A stretch of 64,000 nt of DNA from Ruegeria sp. TM1040. Its GTDB lineage: Bacteria > Pseudomonadota > Alphaproteobacteria > Rhodobacterales > Rhodobacteraceae. The notes below the pieces were generated by a model, which saw only the letters and a program-made list of their open reading frames with translations, was not told the DNA's origin and did not search any database. The DNA is taken from positions 1,387,501 through 1,451,500 of the forward strand of contig NC_008044.1 of NCBI RefSeq assembly GCF_000014065.1, written 5' to 3'. Below are positions 40,155 through 48,553 of this stretch, in pieces; within the stretch, counting starts at the first letter, position 1, and the number at the start of each line of letters is the position of its first letter. The translations under genes were made by a program, and so were the position numbers.

Positions 40155-40862
40155 ATGAACACGCCATTCGACGAGACCCCGCCCCCGCCCCGCCGTCCCG
40201 GGCTCTTTGCCCGCCTTCGGTCGTCCTTTCTGACGGGGATTGTCGTCATTGCGCCAGTCGGTCTGACGATTTGGCTCCTTTGGACCGTGATGGGCTGGGT
40301 GGATGGCGTTGTTCTGCCGCTGGTGCCAAATACGTTTCAGCCGGAGCAGTATATCGGCATCAACCTGCGCGGTGTCGGGCTGATTATCTTCCTGCTCTTC
40401 ACCATTGTGGTGGGCTGGATCGCCAAGGGCATCATCGGGCGTTCGCTCATTGGGTATGCCGAAAGCCTAGTCAATCGGATGCCGGTAGTGCGATCAATCT
40501 ATTCCGGGATCAAACAGATCTCGGAAACGGTCTTTGCCCAGACCGAGCGCAGTTTTGAAAAGGCCTGCCTGATCCAGTATCCGCGTCGCGGCATCTGGGC
40601 GATTGGGTTCATCTCGACCACCGCCAAGGGTGAAATCGTCAAACACACGGAAACGAGCGGGCGTCTCGTAGGTGTTTTTGTGCCCACCACTCCGAACCCG
40701 ACCTCCGGTTTTCTTTTGTATTTTCCCGAAGAGGACGTGGTCGAGCTCGACATGACCGTCGAGGACGCGGCAAAGCTGGTGATTTCGGCGGGTCTGGTCT
40801 ACCCCAATGGCAAGGACGCAGCCGAGGCGCTTGAGGAAAAAGCCGCCAAAGAGCTTTCCTGA
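40155..40862 (+). CDS. DUF502 family inner-membrane protein
   Basis: A 235-residue protein with two N-terminal membrane helices (TGIVVIAPVGLTIWLLWTVM; GVGLIIFLLFTIVVGWIAKG) and a soluble domain bearing the DUF502 blocks VNRMPVVRSIYSGIKQISET, GRLVGVFVPTTPNPTSGFLL and YFPEEDVVELDMTVEDAAKL. The family is widely conserved and its function is not settled. The stop is directly followed by the convergent patatin stop, with no spacer at all. Confidence 0.9.
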   Translation: MNTPFDETPPPPRRPGLFARLRSSFLTGIVVIAPVGLTIWLLWTVMGWVDGVVLPLVPNTFQPEQYIGINLRGVGLIIFLLFTIVVGWIAKGIIGRSLIGYAESLVNRMPVVRSIYSGIKQISETVFAQTERSFEKACLIQYPRRGIWAIGFISTTAKGEIVKHTETSGRLVGVFVPTTPNPTSGFLLYFPEEDVVELDMTVEDAAKLVISAGLVYPNGKDAAEALEEKAAKELS

Positions 40863-41891
40863 TCAGCCAAACATCTCAACAAGATCAACGGTTTGCCGTT
40901 GATTGAGATCGTCTCTATGGGCTGCTAGAAACGCATCGGCTGCGTTGCGCCCCGCTTCTTTGAGCATGTGAAGGACCTGCGGGATCGGGATGAGCTTGGT
41001 TGTCACCGAAAGACGCGTCATCAAGGCATCATCGGCAATCATATGCACCAGAACCCGCTTCATCTGGCCTTCTTCAATATTGCCCTGCGAAATCAACCTT
41101 TGCACAAACGAGATCGCGCGGAGTTCGCGCAGCAAGGACGAGTTGAAGCTGATCTCATTGATCCGGTTTTGAATGTCATGAGCCGTCTTTGGCACTTCCT
41201 CACGCACCAGCGGATTGATGTTCACAACAATCAGGTCGTCCGGAAGGTCGTCGCGAAACAGCGGAAACAGCGCCGGATTCCCAGTATAGCCGCCGTCCCA
41301 ATAGGATTCGACATGCCCGGTCTCGGGATTATCAATCTCGATCGCCTGAAACAGATTGGGCAGGCAGGCCGAGGCCAAAATGGCGTCGGTTGAAACATCT
41401 GTTCCGGAGAACACCCGAACTTTGCCGGTTTGAACGGATGTGGCGCAAATAAAGAGATCAGGCCCCGCATCGGCGCAAACCTTGTCGAAGTCGAATTGTT
41501 CAACGACCGGCTGTAAAGGGTTTCGATAAAATGGACCGTAGGTATAGGGGGAGATCGCCTGGCTCATAGCCTCAATGGGAGAAAAAGGCGCAGCCACCTT
41601 GAGCGCGCCCAGGATTGGAGCGGCGTCAAAGCCGGCGATCCAATTGGCCATCCGCATGTCGCCCACAGCCCCCATGCGTGCCCAGAGCCGATCCAGGGAC
41701 GCCTTGGCGCCTGCACGCCCCTCTTTGGCCATGCCCGCCTTGAAAGCCGCACCGTTGAGCGCCCCCGCAGAGGTTCCCGTGATGGCTGCGACCTCGATGT
41801 CCGGATCTTCCAGGATGCGATCCAGCACCCCCCAGGTGAAGGCACCATGTGCGCCGCCGCCCTGCAGGGCCAGATTGATCTTTTTGACCAT
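40863..41891 (-). CDS. Patatin-like phospholipase/lipid acyl hydrolase
   Basis: A 342-residue enzyme with the patatin Ser-Asp dyad: oxyanion motif GGGAHGAFTWGVLD at the N-terminus, nucleophile in GTSAGALNG, and the Asp in DGGYTGNPALFPL. It has no signal peptide. It lies 94 bases downstream of the 3-hydroxybutyrate dehydrogenase gene on the same strand. This pairing suggests a role in short-chain hydroxyacid or lipid-store turnover, for example releasing 3-hydroxybutyrate esters; that link is inferred. Confidence 0.88.
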   Translation of the reverse strand: MVKKINLALQGGGAHGAFTWGVLDRILEDPDIEVAAITGTSAGALNGAAFKAGMAKEGRAGAKASLDRLWARMGAVGDMRMANWIAGFDAAPILGALKVAAPFSPIEAMSQAISPYTYGPFYRNPLQPVVEQFDFDKVCADAGPDLFICATSVQTGKVRVFSGTDVSTDAILASACLPNLFQAIEIDNPETGHVESYWDGGYTGNPALFPLFRDDLPDDLIVVNINPLVREEVPKTAHDIQNRINEISFNSSLLRELRAISFVQRLISQGNIEEGQMKRVLVHMIADDALMTRLSVTTKLIPIPQVLHMLKEAGRNAADAFLAAHRDDLNQRQTVDLVEMFG

Positions 41892-41985
41892 GGTTGCTGT
41901 TTCCCTCGCGTTCCGGTCCTGAACATTCAGGTCCCGGCACAGATGCGCGCTGCCGGTTCAGTGCCCCGGCCGCGCGCAGGCATCC

Positions 41986-42759
41986 TCAGAGTGCGGTCCA
42001 GCCGCCGTCGACGCTGATGGTGGTTCCGGTGATTTGCTTGGCCGCATCCGAGCAGAGGAAATTCACGGTCCCGCCCAGTTGTTCGACGGTGGCAAACTCT
42101 CGCGAGGGCTGGCGTTCGAGCATCACCTTCTTGATGACCTCTTCGCGCCCCATGTTGTATTTCTCCATGGTGTCAGGGATTTGCGCCTCCACCAATGGGG
42201 TCAGCACATAACCCGGACAGACCGCGTTGCAGGTGATAGGCTCTTCGGCGGTCTCAAGCGCAACGGTTTTTGTCATGCCCACAATCCCGTGTTTGGCCGC
42301 GACATAGGCCGATTTATAGGGAGAGGCCGTCAGCCCATGGGCCGAGGCGATGTTTACCACCCTGCCCCAACCGGCCGCGCGCATCATCGGCAGGGCCGCC
42401 GCCGTGGTGTGAAACGCAGAGGTGAGGTTGATCGCAATGATCGCGTCCCATTTTTCGGTGGGGAAGCTGTCAATCGGGGCAACATGCTGGATGCCGGCAT
42501 TGTTCACAAGAATATCGCATTGGCCCGCCGTCTCGATCAGCGCGCGGCATTGCTCCGCTTTGGACATATCCGCCTGAATATAACGCGCCTCCACTCCAAA
42601 TTCCTTGCCGATCTCGGCGGCGATGGCGTGGTCTTCATCGCGATCGGTGAAAGAGTTCAACACAACATTGGCGCCAGCCTTGGCCAATTCCCGGGCGACA
42701 CCCAGACCGATTCCGGAATTGGACCCGGTGATCACTGCGGTTTTACCTTTGACGGACAT
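41986..42759 (-). CDS. bdhA: 3-hydroxybutyrate dehydrogenase (SDR family)
   Basis: A 257-residue short-chain dehydrogenase. The start at 42759 is chosen because GAGGA lies 6 bases upstream; an ATG two codons earlier sits directly on that site. It has the cofactor motif ITGSNSGIGLGVARELAKAG, NNAGIQHVAPID, the catalytic Ser/Tyr/Lys in NIASAHGLTASPYKSAYVAA with KHG, and the end TTISVDGGWTAL. The sequence NAGIQHVAP with the GIVGMTK region matches bacterial 3-hydroxybutyrate dehydrogenase, the enzyme linking hydroxybutyrate to acetoacetate. It is followed by the patatin-like gene. Confidence 0.88.
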   Translation of the reverse strand: MSVKGKTAVITGSNSGIGLGVARELAKAGANVVLNSFTDRDEDHAIAAEIGKEFGVEARYIQADMSKAEQCRALIETAGQCDILVNNAGIQHVAPIDSFPTEKWDAIIAINLTSAFHTTAAALPMMRAAGWGRVVNIASAHGLTASPYKSAYVAAKHGIVGMTKTVALETAEEPITCNAVCPGYVLTPLVEAQIPDTMEKYNMGREEVIKKVMLERQPSREFATVEQLGGTVNFLCSDAAKQITGTTISVDGGWTAL

Positions 42760-42901
42760 GAGCATTCCTCTGCTAGCCTGCTTTCCTTTCGCTCAGCTTC
42801 GCATGCTGCAGGCGCAAAATAAACGCCCTTCGGATCGGAAATTTACATCACAGGAGTGCAACGCGGGAATTGGCTGCTGCACCGGGCGCGGTCACCACAA
42901 A

Positions 42902-42978
42902 AGAAAAAAACGCCGGCACGAAGCCGGCGTTCAGTTATTGAGGCAGGTTTCATACAGGCAAGAAACCTATCGAGCAGT
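42902..42978 (-). ncRNA. Predicted small RNA with own promoter and terminator
   Basis: On the minus strand, a near-consensus promoter (42985-43013) is followed by about 75 bases without a good reading frame. They contain a first stem (GGTTTC ... GAAACC) and a final GC-rich hairpin (AACGCCGGC/GCCGGCGTT, 42908-42931) with a run of seven Ts. The hairpin has its T-run only for leftward transcription, so it does not belong to the rightward binding-protein gene. It lies 150 bases upstream of bdhA, so it is not bdhA's terminator either. A short trans-acting RNA is the simplest reading; attenuation of bdhA is another. Confidence 0.5.
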
Positions 42979-42984
42979 GACACT

Positions 42985-43013
42985 GTTATAAGCAATTTCT
43001 GGCCTCGGTCCAA
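42985..43013 (-). promoter_or_regulatory. Sigma70-type promoter of the predicted small RNA
   Basis: Reading leftward: TTGGAC (43013-43008), a spacer of exactly 17 bases, and TATAAC (42990-42985). This is one of the closest matches to the sigma70 consensus in the window. The start of transcription would be near 42978. Confidence 0.6.
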
Positions 43014-43093
43014 GCTAAAAGTTTGAACTCTTCCCGTAGCCCAGATAGCGTCATGACTTATGAAAATAAGGGCAGCGCAGGATTGTTCTCAAA

Positions 43094-44923
43094 ATGAGAC
43101 CATTATTTTTCTCTTCTATCCGCTCAGCCGTGGCTGGAATCACGTTTCTCACCGGGGCGTCCTTTGCGGCCGCAGAATCAGCCCATGGCATCGCCATGTA
43201 TGGCGATCCCCAGCTTTCGCCGGGGTTTGAATCTCTGCCCTATGTGAACCCCGAAGCCCCAAAAGGCGGCGCGGTTGTATTTGGCAATCTGGGCGGTTTT
43301 GACTCCCTCAATCCATTTACCCAGAAAGGCAACCCGCCCTGGCAAATGCGGTTCTGGGGTTACGAGAGTTTGATGGGGCGCTCCTATGACGAGCCGTTTT
43401 CGCTCTATGGGTTGCTGGCCGAATCGATTGAAACGCCAGAGGACAGATCCTGGGTCGAATTCACGCTGCGCGAAGAGGCCAGGTTTTCGGACGGCACCCC
43501 GGTCACGATCGAGGATGTCATCTGGTCCTACGAGACCCTCGGCACCGAGGGAAACCTGCGCTATCGCGGTTTCTGGGCCAAGGTTGACAGCATTGAGCAG
43601 ACCGGCCCGCGGAGCCTGCGGCTGACGTTCAATGTCGAGGATCGCGAGCTCGCGTTGATCGCTGGGCTGCGACCCATCCTCAAGAAGTCACAGTGGGATG
43701 GGCGTGACTTTGCAGATGCTCCGCCGAATGAGGCCCCCATCGGCACGGCGCCCTATGTGGTGAGCGACTTTGAACTTGGTCGCTCTGTGACTTTCACCCG
43801 CAACGCTGACTATTGGGGCAAGGATCTGCCACTGCGCCGGGGCACCAATAATTTCGACGAAATGCGACTCGAGTTCTTTGGCGACCAAACGGTCCTCTTT
43901 GAAGCCTTCAAGGCAGGGGAACTCTCGGCGGTGCGTGAATTCAACGCTGCGAAGTGGGATAGCGATTACGGTTTTGCACGCGTGCAAAATGGGGATGTCA
44001 TCAAGACGGAAATTCCCAATCAGAAACCCTCGGGCATGACGGGGCTTGTGATGAATACAAGGCGCGCACCATTGGATGACTGGCGGGTGCGGCAGGCTCT
44101 TATCGAGGCGTTCAACTACGAGTTCATCAATGACACGCTGACCGGCGGGCGACTGCCGCGCATCACCTCTTATTTCTCGAACTCTTACCTGTCGATGCAG
44201 CCGGGAGAGGCAACAGGTCGTGTGGCAGAGCTGCTGGAGCCCTTTAAGGATGCGCTTCTTCCCGGCACGCTCGAAGGCTATGCGCTTCCGGTTTCTGATG
44301 GCAGCGAGCGCAACCGCGCCAATCTGCGCCGTGCCCGCGCCCTGTTGCAGGATGCCGGCTGGACCGTCGGAGACGACGGGATACTGCGCGACGCGAAGGG
44401 CGCCACGATGGCGCTCAAGGTTCTGCTCCAGAATGGCAACCTCGGCGAAGCTGAGATGCAAAAAGCCGTCGACATCTATGCCACCGCACTGGAACGTCTG
44501 GGGATCAGCCTGACCACAGACCTCGTTGACAGCGCACAATATGTCGAGCGCCAGGACGCCTATGAATTTGATCTGACCTTCTTTCGCCGCGCGCTTTCGC
44601 TCAGCCCCGGCAACGAACAGATGCTCTATTGGGGCAGCGCAGGGGCGGACACGCCCGGCTCTCGTAACCTGATGGGCATGAAAAGCCCCGCTGCCGAGGC
44701 GATGATCCAGCATATGCTGACGACCAAATCCTCGGAAGAGTTCATTGCCGCAGCCCGTGCTCTGGACCGGGTATTGACCGCAGGACGCTATGTGATTCCC
44801 ATCTGGCAGTACGCAAAAAGCCGCATCGCGCATGAGGCAAGCCTGCGCTACCCGATGCGCATCCCGATCTATGGCGACGGGATCTATTACATGCCCGAGG
44901 TCTGGTGGAACGCCTCCGAATAA
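43094..44923 (+). CDS. ABC transporter extracellular substrate-binding protein, family 5 (YejA-like)
   Basis: A 609-residue periplasmic binding protein. The signal peptide (SIRSAVAGITFLTGASFAAA) is followed by HGIAMYGDPQLSPGFESLPY and VNPEAPKGGAVVFGNLGGFD, typical of YejA-like oligopeptide/microcin-C-type receptors, and FTLREEARFSDGTPVTIEDV of SBP family 5. No permease or ATPase genes lie next to it; a strong terminator follows immediately, so it is a lone receptor that must use components encoded elsewhere. The ligand (peptide or glycosylated compound) is unknown. Confidence 0.9.
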   Translation: MRPLFFSSIRSAVAGITFLTGASFAAAESAHGIAMYGDPQLSPGFESLPYVNPEAPKGGAVVFGNLGGFDSLNPFTQKGNPPWQMRFWGYESLMGRSYDEPFSLYGLLAESIETPEDRSWVEFTLREEARFSDGTPVTIEDVIWSYETLGTEGNLRYRGFWAKVDSIEQTGPRSLRLTFNVEDRELALIAGLRPILKKSQWDGRDFADAPPNEAPIGTAPYVVSDFELGRSVTFTRNADYWGKDLPLRRGTNNFDEMRLEFFGDQTVLFEAFKAGELSAVREFNAAKWDSDYGFARVQNGDVIKTEIPNQKPSGMTGLVMNTRRAPLDDWRVRQALIEAFNYEFINDTLTGGRLPRITSYFSNSYLSMQPGEATGRVAELLEPFKDALLPGTLEGYALPVSDGSERNRANLRRARALLQDAGWTVGDDGILRDAKGATMALKVLLQNGNLGEAEMQKAVDIYATALERLGISLTTDLVDSAQYVERQDAYEFDLTFFRRALSLSPGNEQMLYWGSAGADTPGSRNLMGMKSPAAEAMIQHMLTTKSSEEFIAAARALDRVLTAGRYVIPIWQYAKSRIAHEASLRYPMRIPIYGDGIYYMPEVWWNASE

Positions 44924-44929
44924 ACCTCT

Positions 44930-44958
44930 AACCGGCCCTCTGGGCCGGTTTTTTTTCG
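44930..44958 (+). terminator. Rho-independent terminator after the binding-protein gene
   Basis: A perfect 9-base-pair stem AACCGGCCC/GGGCCGGTT with a 3-base loop and a run of eight further Ts, starting 6 bases after the stop codon. Confidence 0.92.
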
Positions 44959-45158
44959 CATCTGGCGAGGGGATTGAGTGGAAAATCATGCGCTGTTTTC
45001 TCACTGAAACGGCGCCTTTGAGCGAGGACACAGGCAGCACTGGCTCGGCCAAGATGAGCCTAATGTTTCAAATCCACTAAATTCTTATGACATTGTTGTT
45101 GTTTCTTGCTAGATTTGCGGCACAGAGTTCGAAATCTGTCTCAGACGCGAGTGATCCG

Positions 45159-45383
45159 ATGTTGAACTGCACTGAAGTCGATCTTGCTCAGAGTTTGCCA
45201 CGCCTGCGACAGCGGTTCCCGGGCTTTGTGGTCGATTCCAAATTCACTGCCAAGGCGCGTGGTGAGGATCTCGTCCGTGCGCTCGCCACCTCTCAAGGAA
45301 TATCGATGACAGAAGCCCGCGAAGAGATGCGGGATTTTCTTTATCTGGAAAGCCTCAGAGCGGAGCTCAGCCTGACGCGTTGA
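45159..45383 (+). CDS. Small conserved-looking hypothetical protein
   Basis: A 74-residue protein from the ATG at 45159, with a GAG-rich sequence upstream. The frame is open from an ATG at 45087, which would add 24 hydrophobic/Ser-rich residues. The body (LAQSLPRLRQRFPGFVVDSK, then EDLVRALATSQGISMTEARE) is helical and acidic-basic, like a small DNA- or protein-binding unit. It sits between a terminator and the convergent cupin regulator. Function unknown. Confidence 0.5.
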   Translation: MLNCTEVDLAQSLPRLRQRFPGFVVDSKFTAKARGEDLVRALATSQGISMTEAREEMRDFLYLESLRAELSLTR

Positions 45384-45441
45384 CCTCTACCGGCCCCGCC
45401 AGCAGGCAGGTCCGTGAAAGACTTCCGCTAGGATTGCCAGC

Positions 45442-46071
45442 TCACATCTGATTGAGCGATGTCACCCAGAGAATAGTCGCGTCTTCGGAACTGACCGAGA
45501 TCACATTGTGCCCCATGGCGCCGTCATAATAGGCGCTGTCGCCTCGGCGCATCTCCACGGGTTCGTAAAACTCTGTATAGAGTTTGACGACCCCCGTCAG
45601 GACATACATAAATTCCTCGCCGTCATGGCGCACCCAGCCATCAAATTCATCCATGGAGCGCGCGCGCACACGGGCGCGATAGGGCAGCATGTTCTTGCGT
45701 GTCAGCCCATCTGCCAGCAGTTCATGCTCGTAGGTTGCCGTGGCATGCGCAGAGCCCTCGCCGAATTTGGTCACGATCATGCGGCCATTGACCTGATCGC
45801 GCTGCGGCGGCGTAAACAGCTGCGGCACGGAAATCTGCAGGCCGACCGCCAGCTTCTTGAGCGCGTCATAGGTCGGCGACATCTGGCCGTTTTCGATCTT
45901 GGACAAAGTGGATCGCGCAAGTCCGGCCTGGCTGGCGGCATGTTCGAGTGTCCAGTCCCGCTGCTTGCGCAGCTCGCGCACACGCGCGCCCAGATCTAAT
46001 GCTTCGGGCGCGCTTTGATCGCCATTGGCGTGCGCGATAGAGATGAGTTTCTTCGGGTCGCGTTCCTGCAT
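45442..46071 (-). CDS. XRE-family transcriptional regulator with cupin sensor domain
   Basis: A 209-residue protein from the ATG at 46071. The N-terminal HTH reads RELRKQRDWTLEHAASQAGL with ARSTLSKIENGQMSPTYDAL. The C-terminal cupin (VRHDGEEFMYVLTGVVKLYT; GDSAYYDGAMGHNVISVS) is a small-molecule sensor of the type that controls amine, amino-acid or aromatic catabolism. It is divergent from the acyl-CoA synthetase gene with 78 bases between starts, so it probably controls that operon and itself. The effector cannot be read. Confidence 0.9.
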   Translation of the reverse strand: MQERDPKKLISIAHANGDQSAPEALDLGARVRELRKQRDWTLEHAASQAGLARSTLSKIENGQMSPTYDALKKLAVGLQISVPQLFTPPQRDQVNGRMIVTKFGEGSAHATATYEHELLADGLTRKNMLPYRARVRARSMDEFDGWVRHDGEEFMYVLTGVVKLYTEFYEPVEMRRGDSAYYDGAMGHNVISVSSEDATILWVTSLNQM

Positions 46072-46149
46072 AGCAACCCTATAAGTCTGCACGCAGGGCC
46101 TTGCAACGCCGACTTGCTCGAATGCGCACCTCAGGATAGGCATTTCACC

Positions 46150-47658
46150 ATGCTTTCCATTTTTGACACCGGCGCACCGCCTGCCTGCCCCCCAGCTTTC
46201 AATCTTGCGGCGCATGTCTTGCGCCACGCCGCGAACCGTGCCGGTCACCCCGCCCTGGTGATTGCAGGACCGGAGCAGGATCAGATCTGGACCTATGCTG
46301 CCTTTGAACGCGCGGTGCGGGGAACCGCACGGGGCTTTCTCGAATCCGGATTTGAGCCCGGCGATATCCTCTTGATGCGATTGGGAAATACCGTCGAATT
46401 CCCGATTACGTTTCTCGCCGCGATCCTGGTCGGTATTGTGCCAGTGCCGACATCTTCGCAGCTGACCAAACGCGAGGTCGCGCGGATGGTGGAGGATCTA
46501 TCCCCCGCAGGGATCGTCAGCGCGCCTGACATCGCCACCCATCCGCACTCGCGCGCGGTCTCTCTTGATAGGCTGCGCGCCATGCAGTCCTGCCCACCAG
46601 CCGACGCCGTGCTCGGTGATCCGGATCGGCTCGCCTATATCGTCTATACCTCTGGCACTGGCGGATCTCCGCGCGCGGTGCAACATGCCCATCGGGCTAT
46701 CTGGGCCCGGCAGATGATGATCCGCGACTGGTATGACCTGAGCCGAAATGATCGCCTGCTGCATGCAGGAGCCTTCAACTGGACCTTTACCCTTGGCACC
46801 GGGATCATGGATCCGCTGTCCGTCGGTGCAACCGCCATCATTCCATCTGCCGACACGGATCTTTTGGACCTGCCGCGGGTATTGACGCGCACTCAGGCGA
46901 CGATCTTTGCCGCCGTACCAGGTGTTTATAGAAAGATTCTGAAGTGCGACACCCTGCCCGTTCTGCCTGACCTCAGACATGGGCTTGCAGCGGGTGAGGC
47001 TCTGAGTGGCGATATCCGCGACGGCTGGAAAGATCGAATTGGCACCCCGATCTTTGAGGCCTTTGGCATGTCTGAATGCTCCACCTTTATCTCCTCGGCC
47101 CCGCATCGCCCTTCTGTCGCACAGAGCATGGGCGCGCCACAACGCGGCCGCAGAATTGCGATCATCGGCGAGGATGGCCCTGCTCCAATCGGCGAAGAAG
47201 GGATCATCGCGGTTCACCGATCTGATCCCGGTTTGATGCTCGGCTACCTCAATGCCCCCGAGGAGACTCGCGCGCGCTTTGACGGTGAGTGGTTTTTGAC
47301 CGGGGATCGTGGCATCATGCGGGCGGATGGCCAGATCATCTATTGCGGGCGCAACGACGATATGATGAATGCAGGGGGCTTTCGCGTCTCCCCGCTCGAG
47401 ATCGAAACAGTGTTTGCGACCCATCCCGGTCTGTCTCAATTTGCGGCGGCTGAGGTGGAGGTGAAACCCGGCGTCCACATCATCGTGGGCGTTTTCAAGG
47501 GTCGCGAGGATGTGACCGAAATGGCGCTACAGGCTTTTGCACAAGAGCGTCTGGCCGCGTACAAACGCCCAAAGACTTACAAGCGCCTGGCGGAGTTTCC
47601 AACCAACCCGAATGGAAAACTCTTGCGCCGCGCCCTGCCCGATCTGTTTAAGGACTGA
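46150..47658 (+). CDS. Acyl-CoA synthetase (benzoate-CoA-ligase-like, ANL superfamily)
   Basis: A 502-residue adenylate-forming ligase from the ATG at 46150. Motifs: the ATP loop IVYTSGTGGSPRAVQHAHRA, FEAFGMSECSTFI, the hinge YCGRNDDMMNAGGFRVSPLE with the following IE, and the C-terminal Lys in TNPNGKLLRRAL. The N-terminal part (AAHVLRHAANRAGHPALVIA) and VGAT...HAGAFNWTFTLGTG recall benzoate/aryl-CoA ligases. It activates a carboxylic acid with ATP and CoA. It is divergent from the cupin regulator and followed after 3 bases by a DsbA-like gene, forming a likely operon. Confidence 0.85.
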   Translation: MLSIFDTGAPPACPPAFNLAAHVLRHAANRAGHPALVIAGPEQDQIWTYAAFERAVRGTARGFLESGFEPGDILLMRLGNTVEFPITFLAAILVGIVPVPTSSQLTKREVARMVEDLSPAGIVSAPDIATHPHSRAVSLDRLRAMQSCPPADAVLGDPDRLAYIVYTSGTGGSPRAVQHAHRAIWARQMMIRDWYDLSRNDRLLHAGAFNWTFTLGTGIMDPLSVGATAIIPSADTDLLDLPRVLTRTQATIFAAVPGVYRKILKCDTLPVLPDLRHGLAAGEALSGDIRDGWKDRIGTPIFEAFGMSECSTFISSAPHRPSVAQSMGAPQRGRRIAIIGEDGPAPIGEEGIIAVHRSDPGLMLGYLNAPEETRARFDGEWFLTGDRGIMRADGQIIYCGRNDDMMNAGGFRVSPLEIETVFATHPGLSQFAAAEVEVKPGVHIIVGVFKGREDVTEMALQAFAQERLAAYKRPKTYKRLAEFPTNPNGKLLRRALPDLFKD

Positions 47659-47661
47659 CCC

Positions 47662-48363
47662 ATGACTGAACCGCTTGCGCAAGTGAAACTCGATATTCTG
47701 TCGGATCCGATCTGCCCCTGGTGCTATATCGGCAAGACCCATCTGGACCGCGCTCTGGCAGAGGCGCCGGATCATCCTTTTGTGATCGAGTGGCACCCGT
47801 TCCAGCTCAATCCTGATATGCCAGGCGATGGCATGGACCGCCGCACCTATCTGGAAACGAAATTTGGTGGCAAAGACAACGCGGTAAAGGTCTATGCTCA
47901 GATCGCGGAGCATGCGCAGGCCGCGGGTGTCGAGATCAACTTCGAAGCCATGCAGCGCACCCCGAACACGATCAACGCGCATCGTCTGATCCATTGGGCC
48001 GGATTGGAAGCCAAACAATCCGACGTCGTCGACGCTCTGTTCAAAGCCTATTTCGTCGAGGGCAAGGATATTGGCGATCCCGTGGTGCTCGCCGATCTGG
48101 CCGAACAAGCAGGCATGGAGCGCGCCGTAGTTGAGCGTCTTCTGAGTGGTGATAGCGATGCAGAGGACATCCGCGCACGCGACGCGCATTCGCGCAAGAT
48201 GGGTGTCAATTCGGTCCCGACATTTGTGATTGCCAATCAACATGTGGTGCCGGGTGCGCAACAGCCCGAGCTCTGGGCGCAGGTCATAGCGGATATTCGC
48301 GCTCAACTTGAACAATCGGCCGCCGCATCAGACTCGCCTGAAGAAGGTGATGCAGTGCATTAA
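47662..48363 (+). CDS. DsbA-family thioredoxin-like oxidoreductase (FrnE-like)
   Basis: A 233-residue cytoplasmic DsbA-fold protein. The active site is ILSDPICPWCYIGKTHLDRA (CPWC), and NTINAHRLIHWAGLEAKQSD and MGVNSVPTFVIANQHVVPGA (cis-Pro loop) are characteristic of the FrnE/polyketide-biosynthesis branch. No signal peptide is present. Together with the synthetase upstream it may act on CoA thioesters or glutathione adducts, as 2-hydroxychromene-2-carboxylate isomerase relatives do; this is inference. The C-terminus is acidic. Confidence 0.88.
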   Translation: MTEPLAQVKLDILSDPICPWCYIGKTHLDRALAEAPDHPFVIEWHPFQLNPDMPGDGMDRRTYLETKFGGKDNAVKVYAQIAEHAQAAGVEINFEAMQRTPNTINAHRLIHWAGLEAKQSDVVDALFKAYFVEGKDIGDPVVLADLAEQAGMERAVVERLLSGDSDAEDIRARDAHSRKMGVNSVPTFVIANQHVVPGAQQPELWAQVIADIRAQLEQSAAASDSPEEGDAVH

Positions 48364-48553
48364 TAACGCGCGTGTTTTGCGGATCTGGCTCGCCCAGGCC
48401 GCCGGACATCGCTCCAGAGCGCACAGGGATCTGTGCGCTCATTTAACACTTGAAGCACTTCCCGCCACATTCATATCGTGTTAGCGCCGTTGGGCTGGTG
48501 GCCGAACCTTTCGCAGAGTGCGCCTATGTTCATGTCACCGCGAGAGGTTACAC

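Noticed and set aside
43688-45052. Leftward 454-codon open frame
   Set aside because: Antisense to the YejA-like gene and runs through that gene's terminator.
46498-47478. Leftward 326-codon open frame
   Set aside because: Antisense to the acyl-CoA synthetase gene.
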